A stretch of DNA of 64,000 bases from the NCBI RefSeq assembly GCF_003096715.1, contig NZ_QEOL01000036.1:1-64000 (forward strand), in the 5' to 3' direction. The stretch comes from Paraburkholderia silvatlantica. Lineage in GTDB: Bacteria; Pseudomonadota; Gammaproteobacteria; Burkholderiales; Burkholderiaceae. The notes under the pieces were generated by a model. That model was given only the letters and a program-made list of their open reading frames with translations, was not told the origin of the DNA and made no database searches. A program made the translations under genes and the position numbers. The stretch's first letter is position 1. The number at the start of each line of letters is the position of its first letter. Of this stretch, positions 53,414 through 62,292 are shown one piece after another.

Positions 53414-54700
53414 TCAGCCTTCGAACGAGTCGGTTTTGACATCCGTGCGTTCCGTGATCGCCGCAAGAACGGCCAGCATGGTCGCGTAGAAAGACACGGT
53501 GCTCTTCAGGTCAAAAGTCTCGACCGTCAGCCCGAAGACGAAAAACATCAGGACAAAGGACAGCCCCATGAGCGCCGTGCGCCGCGTCGTCCTCGATGCG
53601 GACTTGAGTCTGGCCGCGAAGAACACCGCCGGCACGATGTAGATCCCGAGCAGCGCGAGGCCGCCCACAATGCCGTAGTTAGCCATGTAGGCGAGCAGCT
53701 CGTTGTGCACTTCGCCCTCGCCGAACGCCGCTGCCGTGGGGGTGAGCGCCCCTTGCTTCGCCATCGAGGTCATCTTGTCCCGAAACCCGTCGCCGCCAAG
53801 GCCCAGCACTGGATGTTCGGCAATCAGCGTGGCCGCTGCCTCATAAAGCTGCAGACGGATGCCGACCGAGGTGTCGCGGTGGCCTTGCGTGTATTGCGTC
53901 AGATCGGACGACACGCTGTTGACGCGGTCGCGCACGGTCCCCGAAAGCCCGTACACGAGCCCGAGCAGCAGCGCGACAACCACCGGCATCAGCACCTTCC
54001 AGTGGAGCGGTTTGCTGCGGCCGAGCTCCCACACGACCAGCAAGGCGACGAGCGGAATTGCCGCCCAGCCGCCGCGCGCGCCGGACAATAGCGAAGCCGC
54101 GAGCCCTCCGAACAGCCCCGCGATCTTGAGCGCGCGCCAGAGTACCGAGTCCTTGCGCCACCAGTTGAGCGCAATCGCCGACAGTATGCCGAGCGCGAGT
54201 GCCAGATCGCCAAAATGGATCGGGTTCAGAAACGCGCTGCCGATGCGGCCGTCGCCCCAATCGCGCGGCGTGAAGAGAGCCAGCGCGAGCGCGGACAGTG
54301 CGCCCAGCGTAAAGGAGAGGTCCGCCCAGACGAAGATTCGCGGCGGCGCGCGCCGCAGTGCGAGAAAGATCGGGATCGCAAGCAGGAACCGCGACGGCGA
54401 ATCCCAGGTCCGCAACATGGGATGTCCGTGGGAAAGCGTACTGAGCGCCACCGCGGCAACGGGGCCGCACAGTGCGATGCAAAGCGCGAGTGCGCGACGC
54501 TCGAGCGGCGCGTAGCCATAGGGCGCGCCCGCGGGCCGCGAGCAGAGTGCCGTCAGCGAAATGACGCCCGCCCCGATCGACACGGCGCTCGAAGCGCCTT
54601 GCACGAGCATGGCGATGGAGGGAAAAGCGAGCAGGAAAGCCGCGGTCAGCCAGTCGCTGGGCGCGGTGCGTCGGGAATCAATCGTAACTGCTGTGGGCAT
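53414..54700 (-). CDS. O-antigen ligase/polymerase-like membrane protein
   Basis: A 428-residue polytopic protein (about eleven or twelve hydrophobic segments) with the Wzy_C/WaaL pattern: SLLSGARGGWAAIPL, a large periplasmic loop with GIRLQLYEAA and EHPVLGLGGDGF, then VHNELLAYMANYGIVGGLAL. It either ligates undecaprenyl-linked glycan to lipid A-core or polymerises repeats. It converges on the GNAT gene, 120 bp away, and is divergent from lrgA. As the WbpL/WbpM genes are at 12.8-17.5 kb, it could serve that O-antigen-like glycan. Confidence 0.85.
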   Translation of the reverse strand: MPTAVTIDSRRTAPSDWLTAAFLLAFPSIAMLVQGASSAVSIGAGVISLTALCSRPAGAPYGYAPLERRALALCIALCGPVAAVALSTLSHGHPMLRTWDSPSRFLLAIPIFLALRRAPPRIFVWADLSFTLGALSALALALFTPRDWGDGRIGSAFLNPIHFGDLALALGILSAIALNWWRKDSVLWRALKIAGLFGGLAASLLSGARGGWAAIPLVALLVVWELGRSKPLHWKVLMPVVVALLLGLVYGLSGTVRDRVNSVSSDLTQYTQGHRDTSVGIRLQLYEAAATLIAEHPVLGLGGDGFRDKMTSMAKQGALTPTAAAFGEGEVHNELLAYMANYGIVGGLALLGIYIVPAVFFAARLKSASRTTRRTALMGLSFVLMFFVFGLTVETFDLKSTVSFYATMLAVLAAITERTDVKTDSFEG

Positions 54701-55030
54701 CGCTACACTGCTGTTGTCTGTAAGGGCGGGTTCTGTTTGAGCTATGTCCCCGTTTTACGTCCTCACTACGCAGCTTTATGGGTGCGGAGCATGACGCGAA
54801 ACCTACTATTGTACGCATAGATGTTCCTCGCCCGACGCTGCTCCCAGCATCTGCGAACCACGGTGGGGATGACCACTGGCTGCAATAAACAGGGATCAAA
54901 CATGTGCGTAGTCTACAGCGCTCACCGGGGGACGCATCGCCCGCTGGTATGACGATTCGCTGCGCCTTGCGTGCCGTTGGGCTACACTGCGCGCGCCGCG
55001 CATGTTTGCCGCCTCACCCTAGCCTTAGCC
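54701..55030. other. Divergent intergenic region, no gene seen
   Basis: A 330-bp stretch between the ligase-like gene (minus) and lrgA (plus). It should contain both promoters, but no clear box pair stands out and no conserved frame is present. Confidence 0.4.
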
Positions 55031-55402
55031 ATGCTCCGTTCCCTTGCCGCCCTCCTGATTTTCCAGTGTCTCGGCGAGAGCGTGTCCTACGTGTTCTCGC
55101 TGCCCGTGCCCGGTCCCGTGATCGGCATGCTGCTTTTGTTCGCCTTCGCGCTGATGCGGCCCGCCGCCGTCGAGGCCATCGAGCCGACCGCGCTCGAATT
55201 GCTGCGCCATCTCTCGCTGCTCTTCATTCCGGCGGGCGTGGGCATCATGGTGTCCGCGCACGCGGTGCGCGGCGAGGCGCTTGCCGTGATCGCAAGCCTT
55301 GTCGTGAGCACGACGCTCGGCATCGCGGTGACGGCGCTGGTCACGCGCACGCTGCTGCGTCGTCAGCGGCGCAACACGACGGCGGGGGAGGGCGCGTCGT
55401 GA
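55031..55402 (+). CDS. lrgA: CidA/LrgA holin-like protein
   Basis: A 123-residue membrane protein with four hydrophobic segments and the LrgA/CidA pattern FQCLGESVSYVFSLPVPGPVIGMLLL and HLSLLFIPAGVGIM. Family members are holin-like and tied to murein hydrolase control or to transport of small metabolites. ATG 55031 is taken as start; an upstream open stretch has no motif. It overlaps lrgB by 4 bp. Confidence 0.9.
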   Translation: MLRSLAALLIFQCLGESVSYVFSLPVPGPVIGMLLLFAFALMRPAAVEAIEPTALELLRHLSLLFIPAGVGIMVSAHAVRGEALAVIASLVVSTTLGIAVTALVTRTLLRRQRRNTTAGEGAS

Positions 55403-56142
55403 ACAGCTACCTGCCCATCACGAAGCTCGATGCAATCTGGGTCTATCTCGCCGCCACGCCGCTGCTCGGCTTGACGGTGACGCTCGTCGCCTATCTCATC
55501 GCCATCAATATCTACGCGCGGGCGAAGCACAATCCGCTCGCGAACCCGGTGCTTATCGCCGTGGCGCTTGTCGTCGCGGCGCTCAAGATCACGGATACGC
55601 CGTATCGCACGTATTTCGAAGGCGCCCAGTTCGTACACTTCCTGCTCGGGCCCGCAACGGTCGCGCTCGCACTCCCGCTCTATCGTCAGTGGGACAAGCT
55701 CAAGCGCGGCGCGCTGCCATTGCTCGGCGGGCTCGTTGCGGGCTCGCTCACGGCGATCGTGTCGGCGGTGGGCGTTGCGAAGCTCTTCGGCGCCTCGCAT
55801 CAGACCATTGCGTCGCTCGCGCCGAAGTCTGTGACCACACCGATCGCCATGGCCGTTGCCGAAAAGATCGGCGGCATCCCGTCGCTCACGGCTGTGCTCG
55901 TGATCTCGACGGGCGTGTTCGGGGCGGTCACCGCGCGCTGGATTCTCGACCTCATACGTGTGCGTGAGACCGAGGTGCGCGGCTTTGCGATTGGCGTGGC
56001 TTCGCACGGTATCGGCACCGCGCGCGCGTTTCAGGTGAGCGAAGAGATGGGCGCGTTCGCAGGGCTCGGCATGGGCCTCAATGGTGTGTTCACGGCGTTC
56101 ATCGTGCCTGTTCTGCTGCCCGTGCTTCTGCGCTGGCTGTAA
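55399..56142 (+). CDS. lrgB: LrgB/CidB family membrane protein
   Basis: A 247-residue polytopic protein with the LrgB signature: LGPATVALALPLYRQW, SLAPKSVTTPIAMAVAEKIGG, and ASHGIGTARAF. It works with LrgA in the membrane. The start is GTG 55399, overlapping the lrgA stop (GTGA). It is the last ordinary chromosomal gene before the plasmid-like segment. Confidence 0.92.
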   Translation: MNSYLPITKLDAIWVYLAATPLLGLTVTLVAYLIAINIYARAKHNPLANPVLIAVALVVAALKITDTPYRTYFEGAQFVHFLLGPATVALALPLYRQWDKLKRGALPLLGGLVAGSLTAIVSAVGVAKLFGASHQTIASLAPKSVTTPIAMAVAEKIGGIPSLTAVLVISTGVFGAVTARWILDLIRVRETEVRGFAIGVASHGIGTARAFQVSEEMGAFAGLGMGLNGVFTAFIVPVLLPVLLRWL

Positions 56143-56328
56143 CCCCGTGCCGGGCATCTGGCACCGGGCTGGCGAAAGCAGGTCCACGTCGAAGCCGTAC
56201 AACGCAGTGCAGGATTGATCTGCCCGTCCGGAGCCGGCTGTACCGCCACGCGCCCTGCCTTTGGTGCTGCCGAAGCCCTCTTTGCCGGTCGCGCGCAACG
56301 TGCACCATGCGCCTCCGACCTGGGCAAT

Positions 56329-57150
56329 TCAATGTTGCGCCTCCGGTTTCGACGCCGTTCTTTGCGGGATGCGGGGGCGATGTGCCGTGGTGGAGACGGC
56401 TGACGCCGACGACGGCTCATGAGAAATATCCGGGCGCTGTGGCATGCTGCACGTGCCTGGGGCGGCGAGGTCGGTGAACAGTTGATGCTTCGTCCAGAAG
56501 ATCACGAAGCCCGGCACCGCGAGTGCATGGAGCAGCAGCACACCCATTGCAAGCAGTGCCGTGCATTGCACGGCCCGGCGCACCGAGCCTGCCGCCTTGC
56601 AGGCCGCCTCATCGACTCTGGGCACGGCCGCATCGATCGAGGCAACGAACCGCATGCGGGCCTTTTCGAGCGCCGCGGCGTGCTCAATGGCACTTTGCGC
56701 AAGCACGCCGTGCTCACCGGTCAACTGGCGGCTGACATCCTGCACGATGTCATTTGTGCCTTCTTCGACCAGCTGGCTGATCGCCTGGGCCGAGAGTTCG
56801 GCCAGGAGCTTCTGGTAGCTCGCGGTTGACTGCCGCTCCAGCGCCTTCAGGGTATCCTGGTGGCTTTTCAGTGCCGCTGACTGCGCTTCGGCCATGACCT
56901 GGACCTGGGCGCTGACCGACTGCGCACTGTTGCCGATCCTGCGCAGGGCGCGATCAGCGGCCTGCCCGATTTCCTTCGCCGCGTCCGCTGTCTGCGTTCT
57001 GAGCTCATCCAGGGTCATCCGGGTAATCGCGAAGGGAACCCATGACGGATCGTCAAAGCTCAGGCCGTACGCAATGGCCATCTCGTGGATACGTTCGCGC
57101 TCTTCATCGTCGATGCGCGAAAGCAGCCGGTCGAATGCCTCGCTGCTCAT
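56329..57150 (-). CDS. StbC-like plasmid protein with one membrane segment
   Basis: A 273-residue protein: polar, Ala/Gln-rich helical region (about 40-205, likely coiled coil), one hydrophobic segment (about 208-232), and a Pro/Ser-rich tail. ATG 57150 overlaps the upstream ATPase stop by 4 bp. The stbA-stbB-stbC order and coupling are as in conjugative and mobilisable plasmids (for example IncW R388), where Stb proteins govern segregation and transfer. Assignment is by context; sequence similarity cannot be tested here. Confidence 0.6.
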   Translation of the reverse strand: MSSEAFDRLLSRIDDEERERIHEMAIAYGLSFDDPSWVPFAITRMTLDELRTQTADAAKEIGQAADRALRRIGNSAQSVSAQVQVMAEAQSAALKSHQDTLKALERQSTASYQKLLAELSAQAISQLVEEGTNDIVQDVSRQLTGEHGVLAQSAIEHAAALEKARMRFVASIDAAVPRVDEAACKAAGSVRRAVQCTALLAMGVLLLHALAVPGFVIFWTKHQLFTDLAAPGTCSMPQRPDISHEPSSASAVSTTAHRPRIPQRTASKPEAQH

Positions 57151-57920
57151 CTCTTCGTCTCCGCAAGCCCCAGCCACTGCGCCGCCTCGTCCAGCTCTTC
57201 ATCAAGCGCCTGCATCCAGCGGTGCAAACGCGAACGTTGGGGTGTCGTCAGCCGTCTGTCCTCGCGCGCATCTGCGAACGTGAGCATCAGGTCGTCTATC
57301 GCAACGAGCACGCCCGCCTGAAGCTTCGGCAAGTTGATCTCGATTCCACCCGACTCGCCGAGCATGGCGCGTCCGGGACTGGCGGCAGTATGCGTGCCGC
57401 CATACCACATGAAAAAATCCTCGCGATCACCAAACCACCGGTTGATCGCCACCACATAATCGGCCTGTGTCCCGGCCAGCTCGATCATCTCGCGAACCGT
57501 GCGGGTGCTTGAGCTGAATGGCGAGAGGACGTTGACAAGCGTGGGCCGGTAGCCGCAGCGCGCCAGTTCCGCAAAAAAGCCGGTATCGCGATCGAACGCG
57601 CCGAGCTGCGTGAGCGAGGCCGCCGGCAGGTCGGCCAGGATAAGCGCGCGCCCGGAATCGATGGCGGCGAGCAACTGGTCGCGCTCACGCTCCGTGCCGG
57701 TGAATCGAATCGGCACGACCCCGTCCGCGAGCTGGGCCTGAACGGGCGCACCCGCCTCATCGAGCCTGGCATAAAACTGGAACAGGTTGCCGACCTCCCC
57801 GTCACCATCGATCATCAGCACGTCGCGCTGCTCGCGTCGCAGGCGATCCGCCAGTGCCCGTGTCATGAGGCTCTTGCCCGTGCCACCCTTGTCACCGCAG
57901 ACCATCACGAACCGTTTCAT
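57147..57920 (-). CDS. StbB-like ParA/MinD-type ATPase
   Basis: A 257-residue P-loop ATPase with deviant Walker A CGDKGGTGKS (8-17), then DVLMIDGDGEVG (Walker A' / B region) and ILADLPAAS. In Stb operons this ATPase is paired with a small DNA-binding protein and a membrane partner, both found here on either side. Both junctions are ATGA overlaps. It is thought to affect plasmid localisation and conjugation. Confidence 0.75.
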   Translation of the reverse strand: MKRFVMVCGDKGGTGKSLMTRALADRLRREQRDVLMIDGDGEVGNLFQFYARLDEAGAPVQAQLADGVVPIRFTGTERERDQLLAAIDSGRALILADLPAASLTQLGAFDRDTGFFAELARCGYRPTLVNVLSPFSSSTRTVREMIELAGTQADYVVAINRWFGDREDFFMWYGGTHTAASPGRAMLGESGGIEINLPKLQAGVLVAIDDLMLTFADAREDRRLTTPQRSRLHRWMQALDEELDEAAQWLGLAETKR

Positions 57921-58411
57921 CGCTGCCCTCGCCTGGTCGCCCCCGGGGTTAGCGTCGAGCCCAGGGCAGGGGCGTTCCCGGAGGGCTGTGCGTGCGCGTC
58001 GGGCTGCGCAACGTGGATTGTGGCTTGCGTCCGCGGTGCGGCCTGTGGCGTTGAGATGCGGCCGGTTGCCGCCGTTTTCGTCACGCCCGCGTGAGTGGAC
58101 GCCGTTTTGCGCCGGGGACGTTTTGCGCGCGCGCGGCGTCTGTCGGATGTCGCGTCTTCCAGCGCCCGGCGCAGCGCCTCCTGGATCGTATTGGGTGACA
58201 CGTCGATGCCTGCGGACTCACGGAAAAACACGGCGAGATCGCGCACGCGCCAGCCCGACTGGAGCGCCTCGCGCAGGATGTCGGCACGCCGGGAGATCTC
58301 GCGCGTGAGCGAGGGCGAAGTCTCCGGCGGCGGGCGCTCATGCAACCCATGAAGGGCTGCGTCGAGCTTTGCCCACTGTTCAGGCGAAGTCCGCTTGCCT
58401 TTCGTGCTCAT
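57917..58411 (-). CDS. StbA-like DNA-binding protein
   Basis: A 164-residue protein. Residues about 40-90 look like a helix-turn-helix (REISRRADILREALQSG, WRVRDLAVFF, VSPNTIQEALRRAL); the rest is basic and low-complexity (RRRARAKRPRRK). StbA binds direct repeats next to oriT and autoregulates the stb operon. It is the first gene of the minus-strand stb operon, facing the MobC/relaxase genes across a 499-bp region. Confidence 0.65.
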   Translation of the reverse strand: MSTKGKRTSPEQWAKLDAALHGLHERPPPETSPSLTREISRRADILREALQSGWRVRDLAVFFRESAGIDVSPNTIQEALRRALEDATSDRRRARAKRPRRKTASTHAGVTKTAATGRISTPQAAPRTQATIHVAQPDAHAQPSGNAPALGSTLTPGATRRGQR

Positions 58412-58910
58412 TGCGCGGTGCTCCCGATGTTGTCCCCGTCAGGGCGTGACTGAACCGTACACAGATTCCAGCGGCCAATCTGTTACACACAGACAGGCTT
58501 GACGTTACGGCTGCCGCCTGGATATGCCGCGGTTGTTCGTGGTTATCCAGACCCGAAATCTTCGCTTACCAGTTTGTTCTTCGTTTGCTTCATCTACTGG
58601 ATGCACACTGGTTGCGCGTCGCGTCGGGTTCCCGGGCGCGTCATGAGCGCGTTTCACCGGCGGCTCGCCTGCAACTCACCGACTTCGCCAGGCGCGTGGC
58701 GTCATGCGTGGCGGCGCCGGTGAACCGGCTCGTCGTGGTGCGCCGTGCGCGGCGCCTCAGGCGATGCGTCAGCGATGCATCGGTGACGCGCGGGACGCTG
58801 GTGACCCCGGGGCTGCCCGCTACCGGCTTTTTTTGCCCTGTCGTGCGCGGTGAAGGTCAGCACCCGTGCGGTGTCGCGCGTGGGGTGGCAACATCAACGG
58901 AGGCAACAGC
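58412..58910. other. Candidate oriT and divergent promoter region
   Basis: A 499-bp gap between the stb operon and the mobilisation genes, where oriT is expected in MobP systems. It holds a near-perfect 24-bp palindrome at 58766-58789 (GCGTCA-G-CGATGCATCG-G-TGACGC) and a 7-bp inverted repeat CTGGATA/TATCCAG at 58518-58524 and 58544-58550. No exact nic consensus was recognised. Short frames here are not convincing genes. Confidence 0.45.
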
Positions 58911-59276
58911 ATGTCCACCAGCAAGGAAACGACGCAGTACAAGAATGTCAGGGCGCGCCTGACGCGGGATGAGCACAGCGCCCTCGTCCAGAAGGCCGCG
59001 GATTGCGGCATCACGCTTTCAGCGTACCTGCGGGCCTGCGCACTCGGGCGCAGGACGCGCAATGTCAGCACGAGCCGCATGCTCGATGCGCTGGTCATGC
59101 TTGGCCACGAGCAGCGCCGGATAGGCGGATTGATCACGCGCCTCGGTGAAGCGCAGATGCTCTCGGTAGCCGAGCGTGCGGTGCTCGTTGCGCAGATCGA
59201 AGCTGCGCAGCACGGTGTCATCGATGCGATACGCGGGCTCGGCGATGCTGGCAAAGGTTCTCTCGAAAGGGCGTGA
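58911..59276 (+). CDS. MobC-like relaxosome accessory protein
   Basis: A 121-residue protein: N-terminal YKNVRARLTRDEHSALVQKAADCGITLSAYLR is a ribbon-helix-helix DNA-binding segment of the MobC/NikA kind, and the helical remainder fits a relaxosome factor. AACGGAGG ends 6 nt before ATG 58911, a strong ribosome site. It overlaps the relaxase start by 32 bp in another frame. It probably binds oriT and recruits the relaxase. Confidence 0.78.
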   Translation: MSTSKETTQYKNVRARLTRDEHSALVQKAADCGITLSAYLRACALGRRTRNVSTSRMLDALVMLGHEQRRIGGLITRLGEAQMLSVAERAVLVAQIEAAQHGVIDAIRGLGDAGKGSLERA

Positions 59277-61086
59277 CGCCGGGGGCGACTGTCGCTCGCT
59301 GATCCGTTATGTGATGCGGTCGGCCGAGGAAGGTGCACCCGAAGTCGAGGCCTTCACCAACTGCCTGTCGCTTGAGACTGCGCACCTGGAGATGCGCGCC
59401 GTGGCACATCGCAATGCCCGTGTGCGTGGCCCGATTTTTCACTTCATTGTTGCCTGGCGCGAGGGGGAGCATCCGCACAGTACCCAGCTGTGCGAGGCAG
59501 GCCGCGCTGCGCTCGAAGCACTGGGCATGCCGCTCGGAGATCACCAGTACGTATTTGCCGTTCATCGCGACACCGGCGGCGTACACCTGCACGTCGTCGT
59601 GAACCGGGTGAACCTGCAAACGGGCCATGCCGCGCTTCCGGGCCTGAGCTACCTGAAACTCGGCCGCTGCATGCGCGAGCTGGAGTTGCGCCAGGGCTGG
59701 GAGCACGACCGGGGGCCGTTTATGGTCGTTGAGCGTGATGGGCAACCCGTCGTTGAGCGCGACCTCCCGTCGCCGGGAAGCGCGCGACACAGCCTGCCCG
59801 CGCGGGCGCGCGACATGGAGACGTTCAGCGGGATCGAAAGCCTCGCCACGTACATCGGCGGGGCGCCATTGCGCGATGTGCTGGCTGCGCTCTCTCACCC
59901 CGGCGTCACCTGGCAGGATGTCCACGAGGCACTCGCGCAACACGCACTGGAGTTGCGTATCAGGGGGCACGGGCTGGCGATCCACGCGAAAGGCCACGAA
60001 ACGCGCTTACCCGTCAAGGCCAGCAGCGTGGATGAGTGCCTCGGCCGGGGCAGGCTGGAAGCGCGCCTTGGGCCCTGGGAGCCACCTGCACGCATGATTC
60101 AGGTCTCCCAGGCCGCTCGCCACTACGGTGAACGTGAAATCAATGACGCCAGTGCGTCCCACCGGGAGGCGTATGCCGAGAGTTGCGCCGCACTGCGCGC
60201 GAAGTATGCAGGTGAGAGGCGACGCCAGGAGGACGCATTCGCCGCCCGGCGGCAAGCGATGCGAAGCCGCCACGAGACTCAATATCGTGAGCTGCTCGAG
60301 CGCCACCGTCTCGTGCGTGAGCGTATCTTCGGGGAGGAGCTCTCATCGATTGAGCGCCGCGCAGTCCGTTCCATCGCGGCCTTCGAGCGCGCCCGTGAGC
60401 TCGAGCGCCTGCGTGAGCAGCAACGTGCCGAACGCGGCGAACTCGCGCGAGTTCAGAGCTATCGCCAGTGGGTGGAAATGCTGGCCCAGCAGGGTGACGA
60501 GTCGGCCCTTGTGCAGCTTTACGGCTGGGCGCGGCGTCGCACGTCCAGCCGCGTCGTCCAGCCCGCGCGTAGCAACTGGATTTCGGCCATGCATTCACCC
60601 GACGCCTACCCTTTGCCGCCAGGGCGGGCGCATGTCATGGAGAACTGGACGTGGCGCGTCGATACGGCGAACGGCAATGTGCACTATTTGCGCCAGGGCG
60701 AGCAGCAAATGACCGACGAGGGGTGGCGGGTCGTGTTCGACTCAAACGATGCGCGCCAGGATGCCATGCTGACCGGGCTGCTGCTCGCGCGTCAGAAGTT
60801 CGGGCCACACATTGACGTGACGGGCAGTGAAGATTTTCGGCAGCGTAGCGCCATGCTGGTGGTGAAATATCGTCTGGACATCCGCTTCGGTGACACGGCA
60901 CTTGAGGCAATGCGACTGGCGCTCATACGGGAGCGCGAGCAGGAGGCAGTCGCGCGAGCGCGCCAGAAGCCTTCCGATCGCGTTGCGCAACGGGAACGGA
61001 TGGAGGATCAATCCGTTCATCGGGTGCATGAGCGCGAACCCCAGGCGACGCCGTTGCGAGCGCCGATCGATGGGCCGGAGCGTTAG
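59245..61086 (+). CDS. MobP-type relaxase with LPD7-like C-terminus
   Basis: A 613-residue protein. Motif III is clear: HRDTGGVHLHVVVNRVN (His, then HLH as metal ligands), preceded by HFIVAWREGEHP. The middle is a long helical region rich in Arg and Glu (about 300-445). The C-terminus, WTWRVDTANGNVHY to LEAMRLAL, resembles the LPD7 domain often found on MobP relaxases. It nicks oriT and leads the strand in conjugation. ATG 59245 starts directly before the catalytic domain, inside the mobC gene. Confidence 0.85.
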   Translation: MLAKVLSKGRDAGGDCRSLIRYVMRSAEEGAPEVEAFTNCLSLETAHLEMRAVAHRNARVRGPIFHFIVAWREGEHPHSTQLCEAGRAALEALGMPLGDHQYVFAVHRDTGGVHLHVVVNRVNLQTGHAALPGLSYLKLGRCMRELELRQGWEHDRGPFMVVERDGQPVVERDLPSPGSARHSLPARARDMETFSGIESLATYIGGAPLRDVLAALSHPGVTWQDVHEALAQHALELRIRGHGLAIHAKGHETRLPVKASSVDECLGRGRLEARLGPWEPPARMIQVSQAARHYGEREINDASASHREAYAESCAALRAKYAGERRRQEDAFAARRQAMRSRHETQYRELLERHRLVRERIFGEELSSIERRAVRSIAAFERARELERLREQQRAERGELARVQSYRQWVEMLAQQGDESALVQLYGWARRRTSSRVVQPARSNWISAMHSPDAYPLPPGRAHVMENWTWRVDTANGNVHYLRQGEQQMTDEGWRVVFDSNDARQDAMLTGLLLARQKFGPHIDVTGSEDFRQRSAMLVVKYRLDIRFGDTALEAMRLALIREREQEAVARARQKPSDRVAQRERMEDQSVHRVHEREPQATPLRAPIDGPER

Positions 61087-61679
61087 CTCGGTGATTCGCG
61101 GGCATTGTTTCAACCCGGGAGCGTCCTGAATCGGGAAAACGCTGCGCTATTGCGCGTCGGACATGCGAACATCACGAGGCTCGCAATCGGCGCGTCATGT
61201 GCCTGAGGCGTGCGATCACCAGCTCGTTGCGCGGCTGCAGCCTGGCGGGTTATCGCTAGGCGTCAGTCACGCGTTGCCCGTCTGGCATGCATGACATGCT
61301 GATGCGGGTTCCTTGTCCATCAGAAAAAACTGGTCTATAAAGAAAACGACAACTGGATCCGGTCAACGTGCGAAGCACGACCGAGTACGCGTTAGCGGCC
61401 CTGAATATCGATGTGCGCATAAGCGCGCCGATACGCAGCAACCAAGCAAAAAGCCTGCGCAAGCAGGCTTTTTGCTTTCCGGGTTCCAGCTTTTCGTTGC
61501 CTGCCTCCGGCAGCGCTGTCCGGTGGCGTGACTGATCGTCCGCCTGCCCCGTCGTTATTCCGGGTCTCATGGTGACGGAGGCTGCATATGACGTCGTCCA
61601 CTGTTCAAGGCGGGCGCAGTCCGCATCCGGGCCGTGCCCGCAGGTACGAGCGCTTCATGAGTTCGGCGGGAGGCCACCA
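61087..61679. other. Intergenic stretch between relaxase and virB6 remnant
   Basis: A 593-bp stretch with no convincing gene. It contains a strong terminator (61444-61477). The minus-strand frame at 61256-61570 runs through the terminator hairpin and is rejected. Confidence 0.5.
61444..61477. terminator. Rho-independent terminator, usable on both strands
   Basis: 15-bp perfect arms AAGCAAAAAGCCTGC (61444-61458) and GCAGGCTTTTTGCTT (61463-61477) around loop GCAA. The T-run in the right arm and A-run in the left allow termination in both directions, shielding virB6 from the relaxase transcript. Confidence 0.85.
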
Positions 61680-62222
61680 ATGAACGGCCTCTTTACCGCT
61701 GTGGGCGGAACGCTCGAGAACGGCATGTCGAACTATGTGAACAGCGTCTTGGCGGCCCTTTCCGGCGCCATCGTACCGGTGGTGACCATGACCGTCACCG
61801 TCTGGATTCCCGCGTATGGCTTCACGGTGATACGCGGCGAAGCTCTCGCGTCGGTGCGCGCATTTGCCTGGCGCGCACTGAGAGTCGCGGTGATCCTCGC
61901 GTTCGCATTGGGCACGGGCCTTTACCAGGAGCAGGCGGTAAAGGCCGTTGAGGCCGCAACGACTGGTCTCGCCGCAAAGATCCACGCCGCCGCCGCGACT
62001 GCCGGCGCAGGCAACGCGGGCTGCGGGTCGGTCAGTTGGGGCCGCGTGACGGGCACGAGCGCTTCGGCGATCTGTCAGACGCTGGCCTGTTACGACTGCC
62101 AGATCGACCTTGTAACCAAGTCCTGCGGCGAAAAGGCGACGCACGAAGGTATGAGCCCCGCCGGTCTCGTTGCAGCGGCGGGGACGTGGTCGACGGGTGG
62201 CTGGCTAGCCTGGGCGGGGTGA
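61680..62222 (+). pseudogene. VirB6/TrbL-like type IV secretion protein, frameshifted and truncated
   Basis: The 180-residue frame starts MNGLFTAVGGTLENGMSNYVNSVLAALSG, as VirB6 proteins do, with hydrophobic segments at about 30-50 and 62-82. GGGAGG precedes the ATG. It stops at 62222, but the +1 frame continues with VDGWLASLGGVIFLVVLAIEIMM up to about 62270, the expected next membrane part of VirB6. Thus a frameshift near 62190 was followed by loss of the 3' half. No other complete type IV secretion gene is in the window. Confidence 0.65.
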
Positions 62223-62292
62223 TCTTTCTGGTCGTTCTCGCGATCGAAATCATGATGGTGACGGCTCTTGGCTCCCGGCGACGGCCGAGCTT

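Noticed and set aside
55363..56298. A 311-codon minus-strand frame over lrgB
   Set aside because: Shadow of lrgB; composition is Arg/His/Glu-rich without motif.
58499..58962. Short plus-strand frames between stbA and mobC
   Set aside because: They lie in the expected oriT region, contain palindromes, and overlap the real mobC start with its strong ribosome site.
61256..61570. A 104-codon minus-strand frame
   Set aside because: It runs through the rho-independent terminator at 61444-61477 and has no family motif.
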